Positions 53,616-64,000 of a stretch of 64,000 bases of DNA are shown here, one piece after another; the first letter of the stretch is position 1; every line of letters starts with the position of its first letter. The DNA comes from Cryptomeria japonica (lineage: Eukaryota; Streptophyta; Pinopsida; Cupressales; Cupressaceae). The stretch spans positions 416,730,757 through 416,794,756 of the forward strand of contig NC_081415.1 in the NCBI RefSeq assembly GCF_030272615.1, in the 5' to 3' direction. The notes beneath the pieces are model-generated. The model saw only the letters and a program-made list of their open reading frames with translations. It did no database searches and was not told the DNA's origin. The position numbers and the translations under genes are program-made.

Positions 53616-56600
53616 TGAGTAGGATACCTCCACAACCTGATCGTGTTTGGCAGTTTCTTCTCCTATTTTCAAATCCAGGTACTTTTCTGCATCTTGTTTC
53701 TATATCTGGCTAATTATGCTTGTTTTCCTTTCTATAATATGTTGCTCATTTTTTAAATTACTCATTGTGCTATAATAAACCTAAGGAAGCCTAATGAAAA
53801 CAAAGGAAAGCAAGATACTACACGCCTTTTCCCTTACTTGCATCAATACTTGTAATTCTACTTATAAATAGAATGATTATATTTTGGACTCTCAATTCTA
53901 TTTGATATCAAAGTTTAAATGTTGATATGGTGTCCACAGAGTGTTTTTGTCCTCATTTTCTTTCCAAAATAACATCTTTTCAAATCTGATTCTCCAATGT
54001 GCTTTACCTATTTCTAGATTTTTCTTTGAAATTTAAATTATGTTATTTGAACTTGCATATAGACAATTAGCAAGGCTTGCATGTAATGCTTATGCATGCT
54101 AAATTATGATAAGCACGACACCTTAGCAGCATTTTAGCGAGCTTTTCAGGAGGCTGATCCAAAACTTGCATTAGATCATGTTTTTTGTGTGCTTGTGCAT
54201 GGTATAATTCATTATTATTTTTATCTAACTTGATGTTGTTTGTATTTTTTTAAGTCATTGTTAATTGCTTTTCTTCAAATAAAAAAGGTCTGGTACCAAC
54301 ACAAGCAAATGGCCCTGCTTTACCATAGACTCTTATACCTAATGCAATGGTTAATTTTGCCATATTCAAGTGACCATGTATGTACACCATCGGTTGATTT
54401 TATTAGTTGCAACTTCCATTCATGTCATTGAATGCTTGAATTCAGTTGTCTCCAAGTGATATTGATATATATCCATATTATAATCATGAATTTCCACTCC
54501 ATGATCATTACCTTCCCGCCAAGATATTTTCCTCACTGTCACGTAGGCAATCTTTCTTGCTCACTATTCTTTGTCTGCTCACTATTGCTCGTCTCTTCTG
54601 TCATTTTAAGCCCGATAAAGTCTGAAAATGTTGAAAACATCTTATTGAGTGTGTTGGATTTTGCCAACCATGAACTCACAACTTATAGTCTGGAGACTAT
54701 ACACAATTATACCTTTATTTGTGATAGTCAAAACCGGTCACTGTAGTTAGTACTCTGTTAAATTACCTCGTTTTCTCATACCAAAACCAAGCATGGGACA
54801 AAAAAATTGCTTCACAATCCTATTAATATGCTCCATGAAACAAGACAAGAATCAACGCCATCTTGGTATCTATAGCAACGATATAATATTATATTTTTAG
54901 AAAGCAAAGGGAGGGCCTTTGTATTTGTAATGCCTACAATTAAATTCATACTACCCAGCTAGCATTTCTTGCACTGGGTGCACATACCTACCCTGAATCT
55001 CTACTCCAATTTGTAGAGTTGTTGCAGATGTTGTAATGATGATGAGAAAATTAAAGCTTTACAAACGTGGAAAATTCCTGTAATGGGTTGTCACTTCTCT
55101 CTATATTTATCTGGATGAAATTTTAGAATCTTTTCTATTTGCTTTGCTAGTTATCCTGTTTGTAGCCACATTAAATTTGCAAGGTGTGTTGCACTATCAT
55201 CATATGCCAATAACATCAAAAGATGCTATTGAGTGAAAAATAAAAAACTGAATTACTAATGAAATATAATGCATGGGGTATAAAGATACGATGCAAATGT
55301 GCCAAGCTATTCATGAGATGTAGATCCCCAACCTTTAAGACTAAACAAGAGTCTTTGGTAAGATACACTCTTACATTTGTAATTTAGTGCTTCTATATAT
55401 AAAAATACACTTGCATGACATTAAAGAAACAAAGATGTACAAATATTTAGGCTCTTCCCAAATTCTGATTTTCAATTGCTAAATTCTACACAGTGATAAT
55501 AGAAAAATCACAAACCTCAACAAATATTATGCTAACACTGTTAAATTCTTGTCTCCTACCAGACAATCGATACACCTGCTAGACAAATCAGGTTTCCAAC
55601 TCTGATAGAGAATGTTGGTTTTTTCAGTATACAAAAAGGGCATAGCAGAGTAGCTCAAAACTTGATTGATAAACATAGCAAAATAGAAGACATCAATAAA
55701 TTGATGCAGCAATTGATTAATTAATTAATTATAAAATCTGATACTTATGGCTATGTATTAACAAACAGGAAGCTCTAAGTCAGAAAAATGGTAGTGCCCT
55801 AAACAGGGCATTCTCTTAAAATAAACAAACCTCCAGCAAATATTATGAAAATATATTATGGTAGTGAACAAAGTGATGGTCATATAAATGTGAAAGTGAA
55901 AACGGACATTTGTTTTCATGAAGTAGTGATCATTTACATACAGATTTTAAAAATAATGCTTATGTGTATTAATCTAAAATATGTTACATCATACAAAAAT
56001 ATCATCAGGTAGCAAACATATAATAAGGTCTCTTACAAGAGGAATAGTCTTTGTATTATTTTATGTACTTAGAATCATCTTTAAGTATTATTCTTGAGTA
56101 TTATGAAAGGAAGGAACATGGCAAATTATTTTCGAGCTATTTGATAAAGATCCAAGCAACTTATCTTTGACATTGCATTCACAGATAAATATTCTAGTAC
56201 TAATTTACTGTCTTAATGGTTATAGAGTTAAAAAATATGTTATAAGAATTGGCTAAATTTTTACAATAGATTCTAGAGTGGGGTTTTAATAGCCCTTCCA
56301 ATATGGAATTGTGTGATGCTTTCCATATTTGTCTCAATGTCATTTGCCAACTGGGATTGTGTATTTATCAATCAATTACTATTTAGCTCTTATGAAATAT
56401 TCATGTATCCCAAAAGAAAGATTAACAATTACTCCTTTAGGTGCTCTAGGCTATGCTTATATTGGTGTTTCTAGCTTTGCTATTGATAGCTTAGATGCTG
56501 GAACAAATGGTACTACCTCCAACACCCTGTCCATATTTGCATGGATATGAAGGCCATGTTCAAGTTTTGCATACATGTCTACCATGCTAGTATGGCAACT

Positions 56601-59600
56601 ATAACATCTGCCAAAAATTTCAGCTAGACAAAACAGATAAAAAAACAAAACCGTTCTTCGACTCTCTAAAAAAGTGTGCAGCTTTGAATGTAATGTATCT
56701 TCATGGGGTCTACCTACAATCTTTTCATTTGTTGACACTCAGCCTCAAGAATGATCCTTGAAGCTGCATAAATTGCCTAGTCTTTTCTTTGACTTCTTCT
56801 TGTCTTAATCTAATCCATTGGGAAATTCATCTAATTTAGCATGGTACCTGTCAATAAGCTTGAGTTAATACAAGAAATCACTGTAACCTATTAATGCAGT
56901 TCATTGCTAGGTTGATATTTGACTCCAAAAACCTCAAAGAATAAATAAAGATCAAAATACTGTTAACACTCTAATTTTGACCTTTATTCGTTTCCTGTGC
57001 ATTTTATATCTGCAAATTTGTTTTTGAATTGGTCATGTTTACCAGTTAATAAGAAGGTGTTTGATAGTATAAAGTTCATTAACAATATCTTAGAATTTTC
57101 TTGGATTACCTTATGTGCTATCATTAAATTTAATTGAGTTAACTAGAAACCCTTGATCTAACGGAAGAGAACATTACAAGGATGACAATAACGAGTCACA
57201 ATTATAAACCTTATCCCTGGTTCCAACTCAATAGTGTGTTGGAAGCCCTTGTTTGGTGGAAGTCTTGGAGGCATATCCTCAAACAAAAAATTATAATTAC
57301 TCAACAAAATTTGGATATTTGGAGACCCCCAAGTCATTGGTACCTAGAGGTAACCTTTTAATGGCAGAGATAGTTGCCATCTATCTGACTTGATCCCATC
57401 TCAAATGCTTCTCTATTTGATAAGTTATTACATATTGTATTGCAGCATCTATAACCCGCTTGATGACCTTTCATCCTTGTTCTATAAATCTAAGTGTCAT
57501 CGTGTGAGGGTTCTATCGAATGTAACCGTTTGATGCCCAGAACTATCTGAGCTCCCCCAAGCAAAATGCCATAAAAGTAATGGATTATAGTATGCCCATC
57601 CAAGATTGCTTGTAACTATAAAATTTCCTATTTGTAGGCCAAAGAATACCCATTTGCAATTGACACTTTGAACCCTGAAAACTCTTTAACTTTCACGTTG
57701 CAACATGCTATGACAAGTTGCTCAATGCAGTACAGTAGAGTGAAAGTTTTTTTTTGGGTTTTTTTTTAAATAAAATTGTTTTTGATCTTTTTTGATTCTC
57801 GAGCTGAAATATTTTGTTATTCATCTTTTCTATATTAAATTTTGTATTATTCTTAGGTAGGAATACTTAAGTCGTACCAGAGTTGTGATTCTGCCAGTCT
57901 ATGACTTGACATTATTAGTATTTTTTGGAAAAAAAATGACATTCAAAATTCACTACTAATTGCTTTCCTTTAAATAAAAATGGCTTGGTATCATCACAAG
58001 TAAATGGTCCTTCTTTTTCAAAATGCCTACTATGACATTGGCAATGGTAAGCATGGAAGAATTTTCACTTTCACTAACCTATTTTCTCATTTTATAAACT
58101 AATTGCAAATCTAACTTATTTCTTTCAAAGCAAGGAGGAGGGCCTCACCAAAGATAAATGTTTTGGTTGTGCTAATATTCATGTTGTTAATTTTGCAGCT
58201 TTTCGAATGCAAAAGCACAAAACAGTGAGGAAACCCACAAAAAAGTTCAAGAGTCAGGAAACCCACAAATATTGCATATGCTGATATATGCTTTCTGCTT
58301 TCCCAATGATTCTGATAGTTGCATTTATAATTATCCAAAATTTGACTTATGATTAAATCAAAATAAAAATCCATTCAATCTTAGTACTACCTCACCACAC
58401 AAGAACACCGACACTTGGTGAGAGAAGACCAGAAAGGCTATTATTTGTCAAATTGCTATAAAATACTTGCATCAAGTCAATGTTATGTTTGTGTTGTGGT
58501 GTTTTAATTTCTTATTGCGAAAATGCAAATTTGCTTAATTTTGTACTCTTGTTACGATTTGTTTCATTGTATTATGTTATCTTGTTATAGGGCCCTCACA
58601 TCAACTATTTGTTGAAAGCCAATTTCCCTGTCACATTTAAACTTAAATATAGATCATTAGTATACCCATCTTACCACTGCAGTGTTCTCCCTTTGATCCA
58701 ATTTCCTTCTGATATTCTACACCCTAGAATATTACCTAAAACATCCAACTCATCCTCAACTAGTCAAAATAGATTCATAAATGTATCACGTGGAAAATTT
58801 GAGATGTAGATTTGTGACTCGCTAGTTTGAAAAATAAAAATGGGTCATTGGATATTACCTCTCTTTTAGGTTATATTTGAGAAATGAATAAGTGTTGTCT
58901 ATCTTTCAATCTTGAGCTTTCATGCCATGTATTGTGAAATTGTGGTGTACAAGTTTTTTTCAACCAACTTGATGAAGAATATTGCTAATGTTAGTCTTGG
59001 CTTTGAATGGTGACCCCTTTTGTTTTGCTTCGCTTTGTAATAGTGATCCGTAGTAGTCCATTTGGGTTATAATGGCCTCATGTTCTTTTGGCATATAATG
59101 TTAGGATTACTTTCTGGTTATTGTCTGTGCTCCCACATTTTGCATAAATGGTTTTGTACATAATAATGATACATGTGCAGTTGCATCTTGCAGATCTTTG
59201 AATGCAGAGGCTCAAAACAGTCACAAAAACACAATCAGAAAGCCCAGAAAGCCTACAGAGAAGCTCAGAGCAGCCAAAAAAGTCTACAAAGAAATTGAAT
59301 GAGAAAAGGCAAATGAAATTAAATATTTCATTACCACTGTACTAGTTTTGTACATAGTTAATTGACAAACAATGATCAGGACGAGTTCTTTCAATTTAAA
59401 TTCCACGTAAATCAATTAACAATGCTCAAGGAATATATGTCAATACATATACATATTTCCTCTTTTTGCTTTGTATTGCAGTGTTCTGTTTAAGCACCCA
59501 ATTAATCATTTCTTGCTCAGTTTTGTTCTTTAATTATGTCACTTTATTTCATTTTGAAATCAAAGCTACCAAAAGTTGTTTTATGATTTGTTCCTTTGAC

Positions 59601-61180
59601 ATATACAACCCACCATGATTTATGGCTTCGAAGCATTTGTGGAACCTTATTCTTCTAATATTTTTGGACATCTTTTGGAAAGGCCGAAACACATAAATAG
59701 CATTTGTTTCTTATATTTAATGACATTCGTAATTCGGATCTATCATATAGAGACAAGTGACTTGTTCAGGTCTAGCTCAACAGGCTTTTAGATATGACTT
59801 TTTGTTTAGTTATCACACAGTAACTTAATATTATTTTTGGTGTGACTTTCTGTTTAGATGATAGAATTGACGTTATTTAAGGGTGTCTACCTACTTGTCT
59901 TGATTGTCAAGGTTCTCAAAATCAATTCCCTTAAAAGATTTGCTTTAAAAGGTTATTTTGAATAATGGTTCTAACACTTGCAATTCGAACTCACAAGTTT
60001 CTGCATGAAAGCATTGCCCCTGCTGCAAGCAACCACACAAGACTAAATGCCCAAACCCAAGCAAAGATTCCAGGCAGGAACTTCGCTGCTTGCAGCTCTT
60101 GTTTATTTAGCTCCACCAACCCCTACCTATAATTTAGAGCATTGGTCATAATCCATTTTTGTGAAGATATTTATCCATATAGTTGGATCTCTTTGCAATA
60201 TTATCACAATCTAATTTGATTATGTTTCTCAAATTACCATGTGTGTAAGGTGAAAAATATTTCATTGATTACAAATTTATCAGAGAGAGTTTGGAGTGCA
60301 TGTACAATGAGTTTTGAGTACATGCACACCATCTCATAGTAAAGAAATAATAAAAAATTTGAGACTGGGAAATTCATGGCATATTATAATCTTTATAAAA
60401 TGTTGGTTGATTACTAGAAAATGCTCATCTAAAAGCTTTTATGATCAAAATTACATGCATCAACTCAACATTGTCATATCAGATTATATCCTCTTTTCCA
60501 AAATTCTAATTAAATTAGTATTATACTAATAGTGTTGGCACATTATGCTTTTGATGTGATTCAAGATTTTATCATTTATTTTAAGCTGAGAAATGGACAT
60601 GTTTATATGAGGCGTAAATTATTTAATGTGTTTATCTAAATATTTGTCAATAATATCATGATATTTATTTCTCGAATGATACAATTGCATGCATACCTTT
60701 TAAATAAATATAACAAAGAAGGGCCCTTGAGTTGTGGATGTTCAAATATGGATTATAACAATTGAGAATCGCATGCCTATGTCATGTGTGTGAACACTTT
60801 TTTTTTTTTTATAAATAATATGCAACAGAGCTACGAGAGATTTATATTAATAATAATAAAAGTACTACAAAATATGTTTGAATTCTGAAGGGTTTTCAAG
60901 AATCCAAACATTCTAGTCCAGATAGTGATTTGAAGAATTTCAAAAAAAACCCTATATATTGCATATATGAGACTATTACCCTATATATTGCATATATGAG
61001 ACTATTGGACCTGACTGTATATCTAGATGAAAAAACCTGGAAGCTATTCCTTTGCATAATATAGCTAGCAGGCCTATACAAAATCCAATATATTCAAACC
61101 AAAAACTAAAGTTGAAAATCTTGTTTGCATATCACAAAGAAAGAGAATACTTATTAACAGAGCATCCCTGAGACCCTAGA
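53616..61180. other. Unrecognised A/T-rich region, possibly an old gene-like segment
   Basis: No domain was recognised. Splice-like segments occur, for example ccacaacctgatcgtgtttg (about 53627-53690) between tag and gtactt. An open stretch at 56329-56550 (73 codons) and another at 59200-59330 are unassigned. Two passages about 3.7 kb apart (54267-54350 and 57958-58050) are diverged copies of each other, as are 58185-58260 and 59185-59270. A degraded, internally duplicated gene or element is possible but unproven. Confidence 0.25.
60948..61012. repeat. Tandem duplication of about 31 bp
   Basis: The text ccctatatattgcatatatg followed by agactatt occurs twice in direct succession, with at most one difference. 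Confidence 0.85.
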
Positions 61181-61340
61181 GGTGACTAGGTCTAGGAATG
61201 TTTGCCCCTTCCACACCTAGTGCTCTGGCTATGGCTTGACTCAAACCAAGATCATTCCTCGGTGACTAGGTCTAGGAATGTTTGCCCCTTCCACACCTAG
61301 TGCTCTGGCTATGGCTTGACTCAAACCAGGATCATTCCTC
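61181..61340. repeat. Tandem duplication of 80 bp at the end of a coding relic
   Basis: The 80-bp unit starting ggtgactaggtctaggaatg occurs at 61181-61260 and 61261-61340 with one difference (caaaccaag versus caaaccagg). It repeats the C-terminal coding part (AIARALGVEG) of the frame at 61190-61920. Confidence 0.93.
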
Positions 61341-61920
61341 ACATCATCAGGCCAAACTTCATTTTCAATCACTGCCCCATAATGCTTGAGATCATAATTA
61401 GTGCCCAACCCTTCCTCGGTGATGTAATCCTTGAACCAATCCCCACCTTTGTTAAACTTCAAGCCCAAGACTTTCTGCAAGAACCTCATATGCTTCATAA
61501 TATTTGGCCTTCTTGATTCAAACACATCCACGAATACCCCAAAAAGGATAGGCATTTTGCGAATGACCCAACCCCCTCAACAGATAGCAAAATAGTTGTG
61601 TGGCATAGGAATGGTGAGATAATCATCAATGTTTGCAACCACTAATTCAATTTCCCCCAATAGAGAGCCATCAAAAATTTTCTGGCATAGACGCATGGTC
61701 GTCACCTTTGCTTCCCCCGCTTTAATAATAGTTGCAAGGAAAGTTGTTTGGATATCTGTATTAACCCTATATCTGTGAGAAGTCATGATGAAATATTCCC
61801 CTAAGATTTGCTTGACTGCATGAATAATGAGGGGGTTGGAGTAATTCTAGATGGCTAACAGGTGTTTATTAGTAATTTCCCACAAAAAGGATATTTGTCC
61901 TTTGTCTGAGATAAGGCAGA
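61190..61920 (-). pseudogene. Unrecognised protein-coding relic, about 240 codons
   Basis: One minus-strand frame is protein-like from about 61920 down to 61190. It contains SFLWEITNKHLLAI, AVKQILGEYFIMTSHRYRVN, ANIDDYLTIPMPHNYFAIC, FNKGGDWFKDYITEEGLG and SQAIARALGVEG. Only two in-frame stops interrupt it (near 61850 and at 61577-61579). Composition is mixed and soluble, with no membrane segment. I recognise no family. It lies 0.4 kb downstream of the LINE relic on the same strand and could belong to another mobile element. The tandem 80-bp repeat disrupts its 3' end. Confidence 0.5.
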
Positions 61921-62371
61921 TAGGGGAATCCATGGAAGTAGCCAAAAAGATAACTACCAAGGTAAATTATGGATACAAGAGATGTGGTGAAAAGGAAACT
62001 TATGCTTGAATATATAGAGGATAAACTTGATTCCCATTGAAAGTCTAGAGAAAGTAGATAAATAATGTGGCGTAAATATGACATGATTTGAGGTCCTAGA
62101 AATTCAATAACATATCATCTCTATAGGAAATAAATGATCATCCAAAGGCACATCATATAATATTTGTCTGTTGACATGTGTGAGGGAGAACTAAACATGT
62201 AAGGAATGCCGTCGAAAATTAAATGAGTCTAATTCCTGAAAATAATCTCCTCATAACCCCTTAAGCAGCCAATGATATTTGTCAAGATTTATAAATAATG
62301 TCATGTACATATATTTTAAGTTCAATGTTGGCAAGCTCTAACTGATAGCCAACATCCAAAAGATATCCCAA
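61921..62371. other. Unrecognised stretch between two minus-strand relics
   Basis: A/T-rich DNA. It probably includes the untranslated tail of the LINE to its right, but no poly-A or TSD was identified. Confidence 0.3.
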
Positions 62372-63060
62372 TTATGTTGCTAAAGCTATAAAAATATGAT
62401 GATTGATGAAACACATATCACTAAGGAGGACCAATGGAGCCAAAATGAATTCCACCCACAACTTGATTAGCCAACTCATGAGCTTCTTTGTTTCTTCCCT
62501 ATAAACATGGTTGATGGTGTGTGCCTCAAAAAAGTTCAAGATCTCCAAATCTCTTTCCAAATATGCATTCAATTTCCAATTGGGTGTGGAGCCTTTCTAA
62601 TCGCGTTGATGAACAAAGTCGAGTCACCTTTAATCTTCAGTCTATCTATAGTTAAGTCCCTGCAGAAGAGGAGACCTAATGTGAGGGCCTTGAATTTTGC
62701 TATGTTGTTGGTGTCTACTTCTAAGAGAATTGACAATCTGTCAGCTATGTTCACATCCCATAATTTTATGATGCAACTTGCACCTGAGGGGCCTGGATTG
62801 CCTCTAGAGGTGCCATAAAAATTTAATTTATACCATCCAAGACATGGAGTCTTTGATACTGCAAGGCTTCTGGATATGTTCTTATCTTGTCCCCCTATGC
62901 TAGTGAAAAGAGGGACACACAATCCATTCCATCTAAGTCTCATTTGACCATCCCATTTTGTGAATACTCCTTGGTTGGGGGAGTAAGAGATGTTGTTGAC
63001 TACTTCCACCATTATAGCCTCCAACATTTTATTCCTCAAAGATTCTTTTATTCCTCTCAT
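62372..63060 (-). pseudogene. LINE RNase H domain with lost catalytic residues
   Basis: The frame at 63060-62569 contains YKLNFYGTSRGNPGPSGASC, FKALTLGLLFC and KGDSTLFINAI. It continues after a frame change with AYLERDLEILNFFEAHTINH. In the first motif the expected Asp is Tyr (FYG instead of FDG). In the second, the expected Glu before AL is Lys. The domain is therefore predicted to be inactive. Confidence 0.82.
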
Positions 63061-63179
63061 TCCATAGTTTCCAAACTAGAAGAGAGGGGCTGATTTTCCA
63101 TAAGCTACTAAGGAGAGATTTAGTCTTTGTTGGCCAACATTGGAAGAGACTCAAAAATTTATTAGAGAGGGTTGTTATC

Positions 63180-63555
63180 TATCCTAGTTTGGCACACATC
63201 CATTGTCAACATTCTTGAGCAAAGGAGCAGCCAATGAAGATGTGGTCGACAGTTTCCTCCTCTTGTTTACATAAAACACACCTAAATGGGTCCTCATAGC
63301 CTGTTCTTTTGAATTTTTCTGCTTTCAGGACTCTTTTTTGGAGAGATTCCCACAAGAAGGCACCTGCACACACTACTTTTCCCAACAAATTTTAATTGGG
63401 ATGTCTGTCTTGGCTTGAGACTCGGCTTGAGACTCAATTTTGGAGACTTTGTATCCATCCTTTGCATTATATATTCTATTCTTAGCTCTTGCCCAAATCA
63501 ATTTCTCTTCCCCTCTTCTGAGAACCAATCTTCTGTCAATAATGTTGTCTGTCAA
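63180..63555 (-). pseudogene. LINE zf-RVT zinc-binding domain
   Basis: Frames at 63555-63373 and 63388-63206 overlap with a frame change. They give WARAKNRIYNAKDGYKVSKI, IPIKICWEK, FLWESLQKRVLKAEKFKRTG, then CVLCKQEEETVDHIFIGC, with the C..C...H...C pattern of zf-RVT. The domain follows reverse transcriptase in plant LINEs and its role is not well known. Confidence 0.82.
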
Positions 63556-64000
63556 CTTAGAAATATCCTACGCTAGCAAAGGTAGGGATTTAAAGTCCTT
63601 CCATTCCCATCCTAGGATCGGGTCATTCTAGAGGTTGATATAATATTTGACCTTACTACCTCAATGATTTTTGAGGTAGGTTTTAGTCTCCTCAATGTAG
63701 ACAAGAGAATCTTTGCTAGGATAGCCACCCCATTAATCTTCCCAAAAGAGAGCATTATTTCTTTCATGAATGTCCCAAGTTAGCTGATCTAAGATTAGAG
63801 GTCTACAACTCAACATGAAATTCCAAACTCTGGAACCCTTAGGTGGAGTTTCAATCCTAACAATTTCATCCTCATCATTGTTATTAAGATATTTAGATTG
63901 CAAAATTATTACCCATTTTAGTTGAGGTTCTCTGGGCATTTTAGAATTTAGATTAGCACCCAAAGCTTTATTTTGCCATGTTAGATTTATGATCCCTACT

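Larger units (their letters stand above)
62372..64000 (-). mobile_element. LINE ORF2 C-terminal relic, runs off the window
   Basis: The minus-strand order is unassigned ORF2 sequence (63963-63560), a zf-RVT zinc-binding domain, and RNase H, ending near 62372. Several frame changes and stops are visible. The reverse transcriptase must lie to the right of 64000. The arrangement is the standard C-terminus of plant LINE ORF2. Confidence 0.82.

Noticed and set aside
56329-56550. A 73-codon plus-strand frame as a small gene
   Set aside because: It has no recognisable motif, no splice or promoter evidence, and similar open lengths occur by chance in this window.

Overview
The window looks like nuclear DNA of a seed plant with a very large genome, most likely a gymnosperm such as a conifer. 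The clade is an inference from gene structure and repeat style, not from a marker. One cellular gene is clear. Almost everything else is transposable elements (TEs), many nested inside each other, plus simple repeats and unrecognised AT-rich DNA.

Cellular gene: the first three coding exons of RPN12 (26S proteasome lid subunit, PSMD8) lie on the minus strand at 45080-45184, 39563-39641 and 37717-37819. The splice phases join perfectly. No later exon was found to the left, so intron 3 probably covers the whole left 37.7 kb of the window, unless the gene is a broken 5' fragment. Introns 1 and 2 (about 5.4 and 1.7 kb) hold a SINE, diverged tandem segments and a GC-rich minisatellite.

Left part, 1-7081: the end of a minus-strand Copia element whose leader carries an array of small hairpins. 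Its roughly 277-bp LTR is split by a 5.2-kb hAT transposon (1624-6825, 8-bp target site duplication, TSD) with a three-exon transposase carrying two visible lesions. Inside that sits a 1.4-kb non-autonomous hAT (4817-6222, 8-bp TSD), and inside that an 89-bp foldback element (5903-5991).

7570-19549: an old plus-strand Copia-like element with a degenerate gag, no visible pol and a duplicated 3' segment. It hosts a nearly complete minus-strand Copia (8299-14325, TSD gtttc), a 5'-truncated Copia (14823-17692) and a 309-bp TRIM (18689-18997, TSD tatgg) whose LTRs each carry a tRNA-like gene body.

19550-23071: unrecognised DNA with a hAT transposase relic and a LINE ORF1-like relic.

23072-37407: a Gypsy chromovirus (TSD ttatc) whose gag-pol is split by a minus-strand Copia (25211-32692, TSD cagca). 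That Copia is itself split by a deleted relative (28956-30454).

45185-64000: the RPN12 upstream region with three 72-bp repeats, a 1.3-kb polypurine tract, the 3' end of a plus-strand LINE, about 10 kb of unrecognised AT-rich DNA with old segment duplications, an unrecognised coding relic, and a minus-strand LINE that runs off the right edge.

Every TE open reading frame that could be followed contains stops, frameshifts or truncation, so no autonomous element is visible. The exact TSDs still allow the insertion order to be read. No rRNA gene, CRISPR array or ordinary tRNA gene was seen.
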